Below are positions 6,111-12,834 of a DNA stretch of 13,219 nucleotides, in pieces. The position numbers and the translations under genes were made by a program. The notes below the pieces were generated by a model. It saw only the letters and a program-made list of their open reading frames with translations. It was not told the origin of the DNA and ran no database searches. The stretch spans positions 2,946 to 16,164 of the forward strand of contig JAGTWP010000031.1 in assembly GCA_018260755.1 (NCBI GenBank), given 5' to 3'. Position 1 is the first letter of the stretch. Every line of letters starts with the position of its first letter. Origin of the DNA: Candidatus Altarchaeum sp. (GTDB lineage: Archaea > Altiarchaeota > Altiarchaeia > Altiarchaeales > Altiarchaeaceae).

Positions 6111-6593
6111 ATGGAAACCGAGATAATCAGGATTGAAAAGCCAAAGGACTTGAACATGATACTCGGGCAGTCGCACTTCATAAAGACCGTCGAGGATTTG
6201 TATGAGGCGATTGTGTGCTGCGTGCCGGGGATAAAGTTCGGTTTGGCGTTCTGCGAGGCTTCTGGGCCCTGCCTTGTGCGCATCGCTGGAAATGACCAGG
6301 AACTTAAGAGATTAGCCGCAAAAAATGCCATGAAAATCGGTGCTGGGCATTGTTTCATAATATTTCTGAAAGACGCGTTCCCGATAAACATCCTAAACGC
6401 GGTTAAGAATACCCCCGAGGTGTGCCGCATTTTCTGCGCGACGGCAAACGACGTCGAGGTGGTCGTGGCTGAAACCGCGCTGGGGCGAGGAATACTCGGC
6501 GTGGTGGACGGCGCGAAACCGAATGGGATTGAGACCGAAAAGGATGCAAAAGAAAGAAGGGATTTCCTGAGAAATATCGGGTATAAATTGTGA
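6111..6593 (+). CDS. Adenosine-specific kinase family protein (PF04008/COG1839)
   Basis: The 160-residue protein fits this compact archaeal and bacterial family throughout. Its members have been described as adenosine-specific kinases, probably converting adenosine to AMP in the cytoplasm. Conserved blocks are [16 protein letters not shown] (18-33), [13 protein letters not shown] (40-52), [20 protein letters not shown] (75-94), [10 protein letters not shown] (104-113) and [14 protein letters not shown] (121-134). The length is full and both ends look natural. The gene is much richer in G+C (38 of 60 in 6421-6480) than the bulk of the window and ends 4 bases from the convergent rhomboid gene, which has the same composition. 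It begins only 32 bases from the end of IS-B. Transfer from a GC-richer genome is likely. There is no Shine-Dalgarno site; a TA-rich stretch around 6080-6100 may be the promoter. Confidence 0.92.
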   Translation: METEIIRIEKPKDLNMILGQSHFIKTVEDLYEAIVCCVPGIKFGLAFCEASGPCLVRIAGNDQELKRLAAKNAMKIGAGHCFIIFLKDAFPINILNAVKNTPEVCRIFCATANDVEVVVAETALGRGILGVVDGAKPNGIETEKDAKERRDFLRNIGYKL

Positions 6594-6597
6594 TTTT

Positions 6598-7174
6598 TTA
6601 GTAACCAGCGCGTCCGCCAATTGAATTTTTCAGTTTGAGCCCGAAATATATCCCGGCCAAAAGCCCGCCTATGGCGCCCCTGCCATGCAGTTTCTGGCTG
6701 AAACGAGAGGATTACCATTACCCTGAATACCGCGATGTAAAGCGGTATCGGAAATGGAATCGGGAATACGAACATCTTGATGTTCGGCCGAAGTATCGCC
6801 ATGGTTGCCGCCACGGCAAATATCGCCCCCGATGCCCCGACAACCATCACATTCGGGTTTGCGATAAGCAAAAACAGCACGCTTCCTGCGATGCCGCCGA
6901 TGAAGTATATCTTTAAGAATTCGTATTCCCCGACAAGCCCCTCGAGGTATGTGCCCAAAAAGAAGAGCGCGATCATGTTGAACAATATGTGGCTGACACC
7001 GTCGTGCATGAAAATGCTCGTGATTAATGTCCACGGCTCGCCCATGAAGGAGCAGGGGCTCATGGCGAAGTTCTGGAAGAACCACCCCGGGGATATTAAC
7101 GTCAGAATGAACATTACAAAGTTCGCTATTATGAGATTCTCAACCGCCCCGAAGCCAAACAAACTTAACCTCAT
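6598..7174 (-). pseudogene. Rhomboid family intramembrane serine protease with a 2-bp frameshift
   Basis: Rhomboids cleave transmembrane substrates inside the lipid bilayer. From the ATG at 7174 the protein shows several hydrophobic helices, HILFN (H62 and N66, oxyanion-hole region), the active-site loop GASG (113-116, catalytic S115), and AWQGRH (163-168), which carries the catalytic His. Directly after H168 the frame is wrong. Adding two bases at about 6672-6674 (CCATATAGG instead of CCATAGG) gives IGGLLAGIYFGLKLKN and SIGGRAGY with a stop at 6598-6600. The repaired length is about 192 residues, normal for a 6-helix rhomboid. Without repair, translation runs on into unrelated sequence as far as 6074. 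The break may be a natural AT-dinucleotide loss or an assembly error. Composition is GC-rich, like the convergent kinase gene. Confidence 0.88.
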
Positions 7175-7432
7175 CTGAAATTACCTAATTTGCTTTGTTT
7201 TTCGAATGTGCTCAATATTAACGGGTAAGCCAAAGCGCATCGGTTTATGACCCATTTTTTTGTTCTGCCCACCAAAAAATTTCAGTGATGGATTTTTGCA
7301 TAGGGTTCGACACAATGCGATTTTTAGAAATAACCATTAAATGATTGCCCAAAAATTGTGTCAAAATTTGCTTTAAAAATCGCCATGCAACGACTTACCC
7401 CTCATTATTGAGCAAATACAAAAATCAGTTAT
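7175..7432. other. Divergent intergenic region with interleaved inverted repeats
   Basis: This 258-base gap separates the rhomboid start from the next plus-strand gene. It holds GACACAAT (7309-7316) with complement 7355-7362, and GCGATTTTTA (7317-7326) with complement 7374-7383. Because the arms alternate (A, B, A', B'), RNA from this region could form an H-type pseudoknot. An additional 11-bp perfect inverted repeat begins at 7408. Promoters for both genes must be here, but no clear TATA box stands out. Confidence 0.55.
7309..7383 (+). repeat. Two interleaved perfect inverted repeats (8 bp and 10 bp)
   Basis: Arm A is at 7309-7316, arm B at 7317-7326, A' at 7355-7362 and B' at 7374-7383; A and B are directly adjacent. 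All pairs are Watson-Crick without mismatch. The interleaving excludes two simple nested hairpins and fits a pseudoknot, or two alternative hairpins that exclude each other. Confidence 0.7.
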
Positions 7433-7440
7433 TTGCTCAA
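7408..7440 (+). repeat. 11-bp perfect inverted repeat at a start codon
   Basis: TTGAGCAAATA (7408-7418) and TATTTGCTCAA (7430-7440) are exact complements with an 11-base loop. The proposed TTG start (7433-7435) of the next gene lies in the right arm. The site could be an operator for a dimeric repressor or an RNA hairpin hiding the start. Confidence 0.75.
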
Positions 7441-7816
7441 TGTCCTGGATAAATATTTTGACCTGATTTCTCTCTCTGTTCGTAATGATATGCTTTTACA
7501 GATGATTGTGGCGAAAGATTTCGAAGTGGCGAAAATTATAAAGGAGCATTTAAAAGAAATTCAGGCGGAAATTTTGAATAAGGCATTCATTGAGTTGAGC
7601 GAGAGTGGAGAAATAATGGAAATTTTATATGATTATGATAAATCAGCATGCATTGATGAAAAGATGAAAGAAGATGCGTTAAGAAAATATGTTGAAGTTT
7701 GGTGGATAAATACGGATGTTGAAATTTTAAAGAAGTTTTTGGAAAGAGGAATACAAAATCAGGAATTAAGGCAGGATATTATTACTATATTGGAGGTAAA
7801 GCATAAAAATTCTTAA
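7433..7816 (+). CDS. Unknown helical protein
   Basis: The 127-residue frame opens after a stop at 7409-7411 and has no ATG near its beginning. I use TTG at 7433; the first ATG is about 20 codons later (before [10 protein letters not shown]). The predicted protein is soluble, rich in Leu, Ile, Glu and Lys, and almost all helical, with segments [40 protein letters not shown] and [19 protein letters not shown]. The spacing is reminiscent of HEAT/ARM-type repeats, without a clear match. It may be an N-terminally truncated relic of a larger repeat protein. Its last 4 bases overlap the 3' end of argG on the other strand. Composition is AT-rich like the host genes, unlike the GC-rich pair upstream. 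No function can be proposed. Confidence 0.55.
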   Translation: MLNVLDKYFDLISLSVRNDMLLQMIVAKDFEVAKIIKEHLKEIQAEILNKAFIELSESGEIMEILYDYDKSACIDEKMKEDALRKYVEVWWINTDVEILKKFLERGIQNQELRQDIITILEVKHKNS

Positions 7817-9057
7817 ATTTTTTCTTTCTTTGCCCTTTTTTCTCTTTCGTAATTTATCTGCAATCTCAACGCATTAATATCTATAAATCCCCTTGCTTTT
7901 TCTGGCTCGTATTTTCCTTTTTCGTGCATGCTTACCAATTCTTCATTATATAGTGAAAATTCCGAGTTTCTTCCAATTACAGTTGTATTGCCTTTATAAA
8001 GTGAAATTCGGACAACCCCGCTTACATACTCTTGTGTTGATGCAAAAAATTTCCTTAAAATTTCCATTTCCGGCGAGAACCAGTATCCACAATAAATTTT
8101 TTCAGCAAACAATGGAATAAGCATATCTCTGATTTTCATAACTTCCCTGTCCATCGTCATTCCTTCAAGGTCAATATGAGCGATATGAAGTATTGTTGCC
8201 GCAGGGCTTTCATAAACACCTCTTGACTTCATTCCAACATATCTGCTTTCAACCATATCTAATCGCCCTATTCCGTTTTTTCCGCCGATTTCATTTAAGT
8301 AAGAAAATAAATTTAATGCACCTCTTTTTGTTGTTCCGTCGCTTAAATTTCTAACCTCAACGGGAATTCCTTTTTCAAAAACGACTTCAATTATTGTCTC
8401 TTTGTCAGGAGCATTTTTTGGCGAAACAGTGAGCTGAAACATTCTTTCCAATGGCTCATGCATCGGATTTTCAAGAATTCCTGCTTCATAACTTATATGC
8501 ATTAAATTTTCATCTGTACTCCAGGGATCGCTTTTTGTTGATTTTACAGGTATATTGTTTTGTTTTGCGTATTCAATTAAGTCATCTCTTCCTTTAAATT
8601 TATCCAAAAACTCTTGAGCTTTCCATGGTGCATAAACACTCATTTCAGGAGCAAGTGTTAAATATGCCATTTCAAATCTTACCTGATCGTTGCCTTTTCC
8701 CGTTGCTCCGTGCGATAAAATTTGCGCATTTTCTTTTCTTGCAATTTCAACCTGCTTTTTTGCAATTAAAGGTCTCGCAAGTGCAGTTCCGAGCAAATAC
8801 CTTCCTTCGTATTTTGCATTTGCCATTATAGCAGGAAATACGTAATCATTCAAAAATTCTTCCCTTACATCAACAGAGTAAAATTTACTCGCTCCGACAT
8901 TCAATGCCTTCTCTTTAATTTTATTTTCATCAAAGTCATTCTGTCCTACATTGCAGGTATAGGCAATAACTTCATAGTTCTTTTCAACTAACCATTTTAA
9001 TATTACGGAAGTATCAAGCCCGCCGCTGTATGCCAATACGACCTTTTCTTTAGTCAT
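7813..9057 (-). CDS. argG: Argininosuccinate synthase
   Basis: ArgG joins citrulline and aspartate using ATP to give argininosuccinate, the penultimate step of arginine synthesis in the cytoplasm. The 414-residue product has the N-type ATP pyrophosphatase loop SGGLDTS (11-17), [10 protein letters not shown] (87-96), the signature [13 protein letters not shown] (117-129) and [13 protein letters not shown] (179-191), followed by the synthetase and tetramerisation domain to a charged tail (KRAKKEKI). Length and order are normal and there are no gaps. The ATG at 9057 directly precedes [12 protein letters not shown]. No Shine-Dalgarno site is seen; a TTTAAAT-rich stretch about 20 bases upstream could serve as TATA box for a nearly leaderless mRNA. 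No argH or other arginine gene is adjacent, so it seems to be a single-gene unit. Confidence 0.98.
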   Translation of the reverse strand: MTKEKVVLAYSGGLDTSVILKWLVEKNYEVIAYTCNVGQNDFDENKIKEKALNVGASKFYSVDVREEFLNDYVFPAIMANAKYEGRYLLGTALARPLIAKKQVEIARKENAQILSHGATGKGNDQVRFEMAYLTLAPEMSVYAPWKAQEFLDKFKGRDDLIEYAKQNNIPVKSTKSDPWSTDENLMHISYEAGILENPMHEPLERMFQLTVSPKNAPDKETIIEVVFEKGIPVEVRNLSDGTTKRGALNLFSYLNEIGGKNGIGRLDMVESRYVGMKSRGVYESPAATILHIAHIDLEGMTMDREVMKIRDMLIPLFAEKIYCGYWFSPEMEILRKFFASTQEYVSGVVRISLYKGNTTVIGRNSEFSLYNEELVSMHEKGKYEPEKARGFIDINALRLQINYEREKRAKKEKI

Positions 9058-9336
9058 TTTTTTATTGTTCTAAGATTTAAATTTAGTTAAATTTACGATT
9101 TGTTAAAAATTTAATTTAATCCTGTTAAAATTAATTCTGTTAAAATTTACTATTGATAATTAGTTGTGCTAAACAAAATGTCATCTTTTCTGAAAGAGAA
9201 GAGTTCTGCTCAGGTGACTACAAAATAATCAAAATATGGTCACCTAAAATAACATTTAAATTTAAATCTATTTTTACTTAATTTATTATTAGGTATATAG
9301 AAAAAAGAAAACTCTTTTTCACCAACAGAGTTTTAA
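9058..9336. other. AT-rich intergenic region upstream of argG
   Basis: This region holds the argG promoter and no supported gene. AGGTGAC (9212-9218) is inverted as GTCACCT (9239-9245), a possible hairpin or binding site. TTTAAATTTAAA around 9256 is self-complementary and TATA-like. Confidence 0.5.
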
Positions 9337-9498
9337 ACAGTCTCTAAATTTTTAGAAAAGCATTATCCTAAACTTGTGCCAAAATATAAGAGTTTATACA
9401 GAATCTTTTTTGCACCGCCAAAAGAATATCAGAAGGCACTTGAGGAAAAATCAAAGAGATTGTGTGAGAAATATGGAATTAAAAACGGACTTGCCTAA
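9337..9498 (+). pseudogene. C-terminal relic of a radical SAM (SPL-like) protein
   Basis: After a stop at 9334-9336 the frame encodes SKFLEKHYPKLVPKYKSLYR, then PPKEYQKALEEKSKRLCEKY and GIKNGLA, ending at 9496-9498. The pattern YPxLVxxYxxLY followed by a C-terminal LCxKYGIxxG matches, from memory, the end of archaeal radical SAM proteins of the spore photoproduct lyase-like group (COG1533). There is no start codon near the beginning and the iron-sulfur CxxxCxxC part is absent. It is therefore the last ~50 residues of a deleted gene. Three bases later the convergent DUF366 gene ends, so the deletion removed upstream sequence but left the neighbour intact. Confidence 0.6.
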
Positions 9499-9501
9499 TG
9501 C

Positions 9502-10083
9502 TCATTCAAAAACCTTTGTCTTCTTTATATCCTTTTCAATCTTTTGAACATCAAAAATATATTGCTTTAAAATTTCATCAATAAATTTCTCCACTTTTGC
9601 ATTATTCAATCCTTTCTCATCAGCGAGACATTTAAAATTTTCAAGTGCAATTGTCTTTACATCAGCAGGTGTTCCCTTTGTGGTTAAATTTATTCCAAAA
9701 TGAATCTTTTGGGTTTCGCCTATTGTTGCTATGCTCACGCTCAACTTTTTTCCTTCAACATATAAATCACTTCCTTTTCTTTCCACACCTACATTGTATT
9801 TTCTTAAAATTTCTTCAACCTCAATGCAAAAGATCCGCTGTCTGTAGTATGCTAATCGTATGTCTTTGCTGTCATAATGCTCAATTAAGAAATGAATTGC
9901 CTTATCTGTCTTTATTGCTTTTTGATCTCTTAAATCATCCTTATCAATCATATTTTCAAACTTCACATCCATACTTCCGGTCATAACGACGATATTATCC
10001 TCAGAAATACCGAATTTTTCATTTGCCCAAAGCGGTTTTATCTGGCTTCCGTCATAATTTCCAAAAATTTTTAAAAGTATCAT
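9502..10083 (-). CDS. DUF366 family protein
   Basis: This 193-residue cytosolic protein matches the archaeal/bacterial family DUF366 (PF04017, COG2029), whose function is unknown; a distant relation to biotin/lipoate ligase folds has been suggested. Family blocks seen are YDGSQIKPLW (10-19), VVMTGSMDV, MIDKDDLRD, IHFLIEHYD, YYRQRIF, the central RKGSDLYVEGKKLSVSIATI stretch and KIHFGINLTTKGTPADV. The length is typical. The start at 10083 is the first ATG and gives the usual short lead before YDGSQ. No Shine-Dalgarno site is visible; the 107 bases between it and rpl44e contain a TTTAAATTTTTT stretch that could be its own promoter. Co-transcription with rpl44e is also possible. Confidence 0.85.
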   Translation of the reverse strand: MILLKIFGNYDGSQIKPLWANEKFGISEDNIVVMTGSMDVKFENMIDKDDLRDQKAIKTDKAIHFLIEHYDSKDIRLAYYRQRIFCIEVEEILRKYNVGVERKGSDLYVEGKKLSVSIATIGETQKIHFGINLTTKGTPADVKTIALENFKCLADEKGLNNAKVEKFIDEILKQYIFDVQKIEKDIKKTKVFE

Positions 10084-10190
10084 TTCATATATTTCGTATA
10101 CTAACTATTCTAATTAAGAAAAATCCGAATATTAAAAAAATAGGTAAAAAATTTAAATACAAAGACATCCTTATTTGTTTTTCCTTTTCA

Positions 10191-10478
10191 CTAATCCACC
10201 TTCATTATCTCTGTTGTCTTCTTTGTCCTGTTATAGATCTTTTGATGCTTTTTGCTGCATACCTTGCACTTTAAAATAAGCAATACCCTCTTAGCTGTCT
10301 TAAATACCGGCTTTTTAGGAGTTCTTGCCATCCCCCCATAACCCTTTTTAATTTCCCTGAATTTTCTTGTGCCTTCGCTATTGTGCCTTACTTCGCCCTT
10401 TCGGTTAAGTGCCACCGTATGCTCTGTATGAGCATTACAAAATGGACAATGTGCCATTATTTTTTCCGGAACTTTCAT
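10191..10478 (-). CDS. rpl44e: Ribosomal protein L44e
   Basis: L44e is a zinc-binding protein of the archaeal/eukaryotic large ribosomal subunit near the E site. The 95-residue product shows the two metal-binding pairs CPFC (C11, C14) and CKVC (C71, C74), the N-terminal MKVPEKIMAHCPFCNAHTEH and the core GTRKFREIKKGYGGM (36-50) that identifies the family. Length is normal for archaea. In many euryarchaea the gene for S27e follows directly; here the next gene downstream is DUF366 after 107 bases, so the usual cluster is broken. Upstream, the divergent region contains the 27-bp repeat array shared with the dph6 side. Confidence 0.95.
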   Translation of the reverse strand: MKVPEKIMAHCPFCNAHTEHTVALNRKGEVRHNSEGTRKFREIKKGYGGMARTPKKPVFKTAKRVLLILKCKVCSKKHQKIYNRTKKTTEIMKVD

Positions 10479-10570
10479 TTTGATGTTTTGTTATTAAATT
10501 TTACTTTAATTTTATGCAAACTAATTATAATTTCAAAGAAAAATTATGAAAAGAAATATAAATTATAGAT

Positions 10571-10688
10571 AATACAAAAGCATGATACATAATACCTAAT
10601 ACAAAAGCATGATGCATAATACCTAATACAAAAGCATGATGCATAATACCTAATACAAAAGCATGATACATAATACCTAATACAAAAG
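10571..10688 (+). repeat. 27-bp tandem repeat, 4.4 copies, in a divergent promoter region
   Basis: Units start at 10571, 10598, 10625 and 10652, and a 10-base partial unit at 10679. Each reads AATACAAAAGCATGAT[A/G]CATAATACCT; the only variation is A in units 1 and 4 and G in units 2 and 3. The array is uninterrupted, so it is not a CRISPR (no spacers). It lies between rpl44e and dph6 and ends 25 bases before the dph6 start. Confidence 0.97.
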
Positions 10689-10696
10689 TATAATAC
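10689..10696 (+). promoter_or_regulatory. TATA-like box of dph6
   Basis: TATAATAC directly follows the last partial repeat, centred about 21 bases before the dph6 ATG. This is close to the spacing for an archaeal leaderless transcript, and no Shine-Dalgarno site is present. The tandem repeats then sit exactly where upstream regulator sites or the BRE element would be. Confidence 0.4.
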
Positions 10697-10713
10697 AAAA
10701 TTAAATTTTCAGA

Positions 10714-11391
10714 ATGAGATTAATTTCATTGTTTTCAGGAGGAAAGGACAGTGTAATAACAACATACAAAGCAATAAAGGCAAAACACGACATAAAATTT
10801 TTACTTTCCTTTGTTCCGGATAAAGAAAGTTATATGTTTCATTATCCTAATATAAAATTTGCAAAAATTTCTGCGGAAGCGATGAACATCCCGATAATAA
10901 TGAAGGTAGCAGACAAAGACAAAGAGAAAGAAATAGACGATTTGAAAAGAGAGCTCAAAAATTTAAGAGATGAGTATGGAATTCAGGGTGTTTGTGCAGG
11001 TGCCGTATCATCAAATTATCAGTATGGTAGAGTAAGGAAAATCTGCGATGAGTTAAATTTAGAGGTCTTTGCACCATACTGGCAAAAAAGTCATGAAAAC
11101 CTGATAAGAGAGGCAATAAAATTAAATTTTAAAATTTTAATCGTGGGTGTTTATGCAGATGGATTTGATGAAAGTTGGCTCGGAAGAGAATTAGATTTGA
11201 AGGCGTTAGAGGACTTGAAAAAATTGGAGGATAAATTTCACATAAACATAGGCGGAGAAGGAGGAGAATATGAGACCTTTGTATTGGATTGTCCGTTATT
11301 TAAGAAGAGGGTAATAATTGAAGAATCGGAAAAAATTTGGGATAAAGTAAGGGGGGAATTGATAATAAAGAAGGTGAAATTGGGGGGATAA
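10714..11391 (+). CDS. dph6: Diphthine--ammonia ligase
   Basis: Dph6 performs the last step of diphthamide formation, the ATP-dependent amidation of diphthine on translation elongation factor 2. The 225-residue product has the ATP pyrophosphatase loop SGGKDS (8-13), GVCAGAVSSNYQ (92-103), the segment LIVGVYADGFDESWLGREL (142-160) and the family signature GGEGGEYETFVLD (180-192). The length agrees with the archaeal one-domain form, which lacks the extra C-terminal domains of yeast Dph6. The start at 10714 is directly followed by RLISLFSGGKDS, so the N-terminus is certain. No Shine-Dalgarno site is present. It is transcribed away from rpl44e, both translation-related, across the repeat-containing region. 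Confidence 0.95.
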   Translation: MRLISLFSGGKDSVITTYKAIKAKHDIKFLLSFVPDKESYMFHYPNIKFAKISAEAMNIPIIMKVADKDKEKEIDDLKRELKNLRDEYGIQGVCAGAVSSNYQYGRVRKICDELNLEVFAPYWQKSHENLIREAIKLNFKILIVGVYADGFDESWLGRELDLKALEDLKKLEDKFHINIGGEGGEYETFVLDCPLFKKRVIIEESEKIWDKVRGELIIKKVKLGG

Positions 11392-11473
11392 ATTTTAAAA
11401 TTTTCGGTAGCAAGTCCCTTTTTGATTTATCATAGTTGGCGTTTAATTTACAACATAAATTTATCAATCTAAA

Positions 11474-12091
11474 ATGAACCAAAAAGATCAAATATCAGAG
11501 GACGAAGCAATTGGTGTTGTCAAAAAGTTTATAAAAGAAAATTATAAATATAGCGAATTTGCTCTTGTTAGAATGGGATATACTATTGAAGGTATAGAAT
11601 ATAATAAAGACCTAAATTTCTGGGTTATTAGAAGTAAGATTATAAATGAGCTTGAGAAAGAAATATGGGATAGGGTTTCAAAGATACTTAGTACTCCTTC
11701 ATCTGATATTGCTAGCATGTTAAAAAAATACCCTGATATATTAAAATTGAGAGACGTTGGTGACTTTTGTTTTTATATTAATTCTTATGGAAAAATTTGT
11801 GCTTTATTCATGTGTAAGATAGATAATTCAATAACTAAAAAACTAATAGATGATATTAAACCAGAAGAAAAAGATGTAAATGATGTTGTTAAAAAAGCAA
11901 AAGAAATTTTAGGCGAGGGAACATCATTTAAATATATTGATTACTTTCCTTTTCTTATAACACGTTCTCAGGGAAAGTGGGAAATGATGATGGTTGTAAT
12001 ATATTATGCACGATTTGATATGTTTCCAAAGAGCTGTATTTTTCACTTTTCTTCTGAAGGAAGAGTATTGGATTTTAAAACGTATAATTAA
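11474..12091 (+). CDS. Unknown protein paired with a PIN-domain gene
   Basis: I do not recognise this 205-residue protein. It has no signal peptide or membrane segment. Two parts look alike in layout: residues ~8-55 (helix EDEAIGVVKKFIKENY, then strand-rich FALVRMGYTI and NFWVIRSKII) and ~135-205 (helix NDVVKKAKEILGEG, then strands KWEMMMVVIYYARF and SEGRVLDFKTYN). A helix followed by strands and ending in a G-x-V-x-D/F hairpin recalls PepSY-like repeats, but this is weak. The gene for a PIN nuclease starts 27 bases downstream with its own ribosome binding site, so the pair is probably one transcript. An antitoxin role is possible by position only, and at 205 residues it would be unusually long. 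Confidence 0.7.
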   Translation: MNQKDQISEDEAIGVVKKFIKENYKYSEFALVRMGYTIEGIEYNKDLNFWVIRSKIINELEKEIWDRVSKILSTPSSDIASMLKKYPDILKLRDVGDFCFYINSYGKICALFMCKIDNSITKKLIDDIKPEEKDVNDVVKKAKEILGEGTSFKYIDYFPFLITRSQGKWEMMMVVIYYARFDMFPKSCIFHFSSEGRVLDFKTYN

Positions 12092-12102
12092 AACGTATGA
12101 TT
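12077..12102 (+). repeat. 13-bp tandem duplication across a stop codon
   Basis: AAAACGTATAATT (12077-12089) is followed at once by AAAACGTATGATT (12090-12102), one mismatch. It spans the end of the unknown gene; the stop TAA at 12089-12091 is formed at the junction. Confidence 0.75.
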
Positions 12103-12118
12103 AGAAGGATGTTACAAA

Positions 12119-12673
12119 ATGAAGAAACGAAAATATGTGGTAGATACAGGGCCACTAATTGACTTACTTTTGATTATATGCTGCAACATTAAAGAAGAAA
12201 ATATAGCAAAAGATGAATGCAAAAAACACGAGAAATATTTTTCACAAATCGGAGAAGAAGAAAGAGAAATGGTATGGAAAAAAATATATGCTCTTATTAT
12301 AACAAAGGACATTATTGTCACGCCACATATTTTAGCCGAAACTTACGATCTGCTTGAAACAAGATATAATATAAAAGGTAAAATACAAGAACCCTTTTGG
12401 GCATCTGTGATGGATTTTCTTGAGAAAATCAGAGAAGAGTGCGTGAGAAAAGAAGATATCATAAATGAAAAAATGTTTATGAAGTATGGATTTGCAGATA
12501 CTTCTGTTTATTTAGCCGCAAAGAAGTTAAAAAACGAAAATAAAGAATTTGAATTGGTTTTAGTAACAGGTGAAGATAAAGATGCAGGCAAGTTAAAAAG
12601 TTTAAGCAAAAAGGACGGATTTTCTGTAACCGGATTTGAAGAAATTTTTTGGAAATGGACGGATGTTTATTGA
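12119..12673 (+). CDS. PIN-domain protein, probable ribonuclease
   Basis: PIN domains are Mg2+-dependent ribonucleases, often VapC-type toxins. This 184-residue protein has the acidic set in the right order: D9 in YVVDTGPLID, E74 in HILAETYDLL, D127 in YGFADTSVYLAA and D153 in LVTGEDKDAG, the strand order of the fold. It is longer than classic VapC (about 130 residues), with an insertion of some 45 residues after the first strand-helix unit (DECKKHEKYFSQIGEEEREM). GAAGG at 12104-12108 sits 10 bases before the ATG as ribosome binding site. The gene follows the unknown protein after 27 bases. No typical small VapB-like antitoxin (AbrB or ribbon-helix-helix) is present, so either the upstream gene or nothing neutralises it. 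Confidence 0.88.
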   Translation: MKKRKYVVDTGPLIDLLLIICCNIKEENIAKDECKKHEKYFSQIGEEEREMVWKKIYALIITKDIIVTPHILAETYDLLETRYNIKGKIQEPFWASVMDFLEKIREECVRKEDIINEKMFMKYGFADTSVYLAAKKLKNENKEFELVLVTGEDKDAGKLKSLSKKDGFSVTGFEEIFWKWTDVY

Positions 12674-12751
12674 AAATAGATAAATAGACAAGCAAAGAAA
12701 ATTTGTAACTATTCACTCATCTTAAAAATTACGAGTAAAATTTAAAAATTT

Positions 12752-12834
12752 AGGAGTGTTAACCAAAAGATAGATGGCACACTTAAATCACTCATAAAAA
12801 CAATATGTTGTTCTATCTATAGTTTACACCTCCC
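12752..12834 (-). mobile_element. 83-bp mini-derivative of IS-A (MITE-like, 'A-mini')
   Basis: The left end AGGAGTGTTAACCAAAAGAT matches the reverse complement of the IS-A right end (GGGAGTGTTAACCAAAGATA) with one substitution and one extra A. The right end CTATAGTTTACACCTCCC matches the reverse complement of the IS-A left end (CTATAGTTAACACTCCC) with small changes. In between, about 40 bases include ACAATATGTT, also present near the IS-A right end (5639-5648). The element is therefore two IS-A ends with almost everything between them deleted, lying in the opposite orientation to the parent. The flanks are A/T-rich; no exact target duplication is seen. Confidence 0.75.

Noticed and set aside
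6074-6597. Minus-strand extension of the rhomboid frame opposite the kinase gene
   Set aside because: It is read-through after the frameshift; it has no rhomboid similarity and lies antisense to a well-supported gene.
6669-7085. Long alternative frames in the GC-rich rhomboid region on both strands
   Set aside because: They are shadow frames with odd Arg/His-rich composition caused by high G+C; the rhomboid frame explains the DNA.
7304-7310. GGTTCGA, considered as the T-arm of a tRNA gene
   Set aside because: The flanking bases do not form the 5-bp T stem, and no acceptor or anticodon stem can be built around it.
10571-10688. 27-bp repeats considered as a CRISPR array
   Set aside because: The units are directly contiguous without spacers, and no cas gene is in the window.
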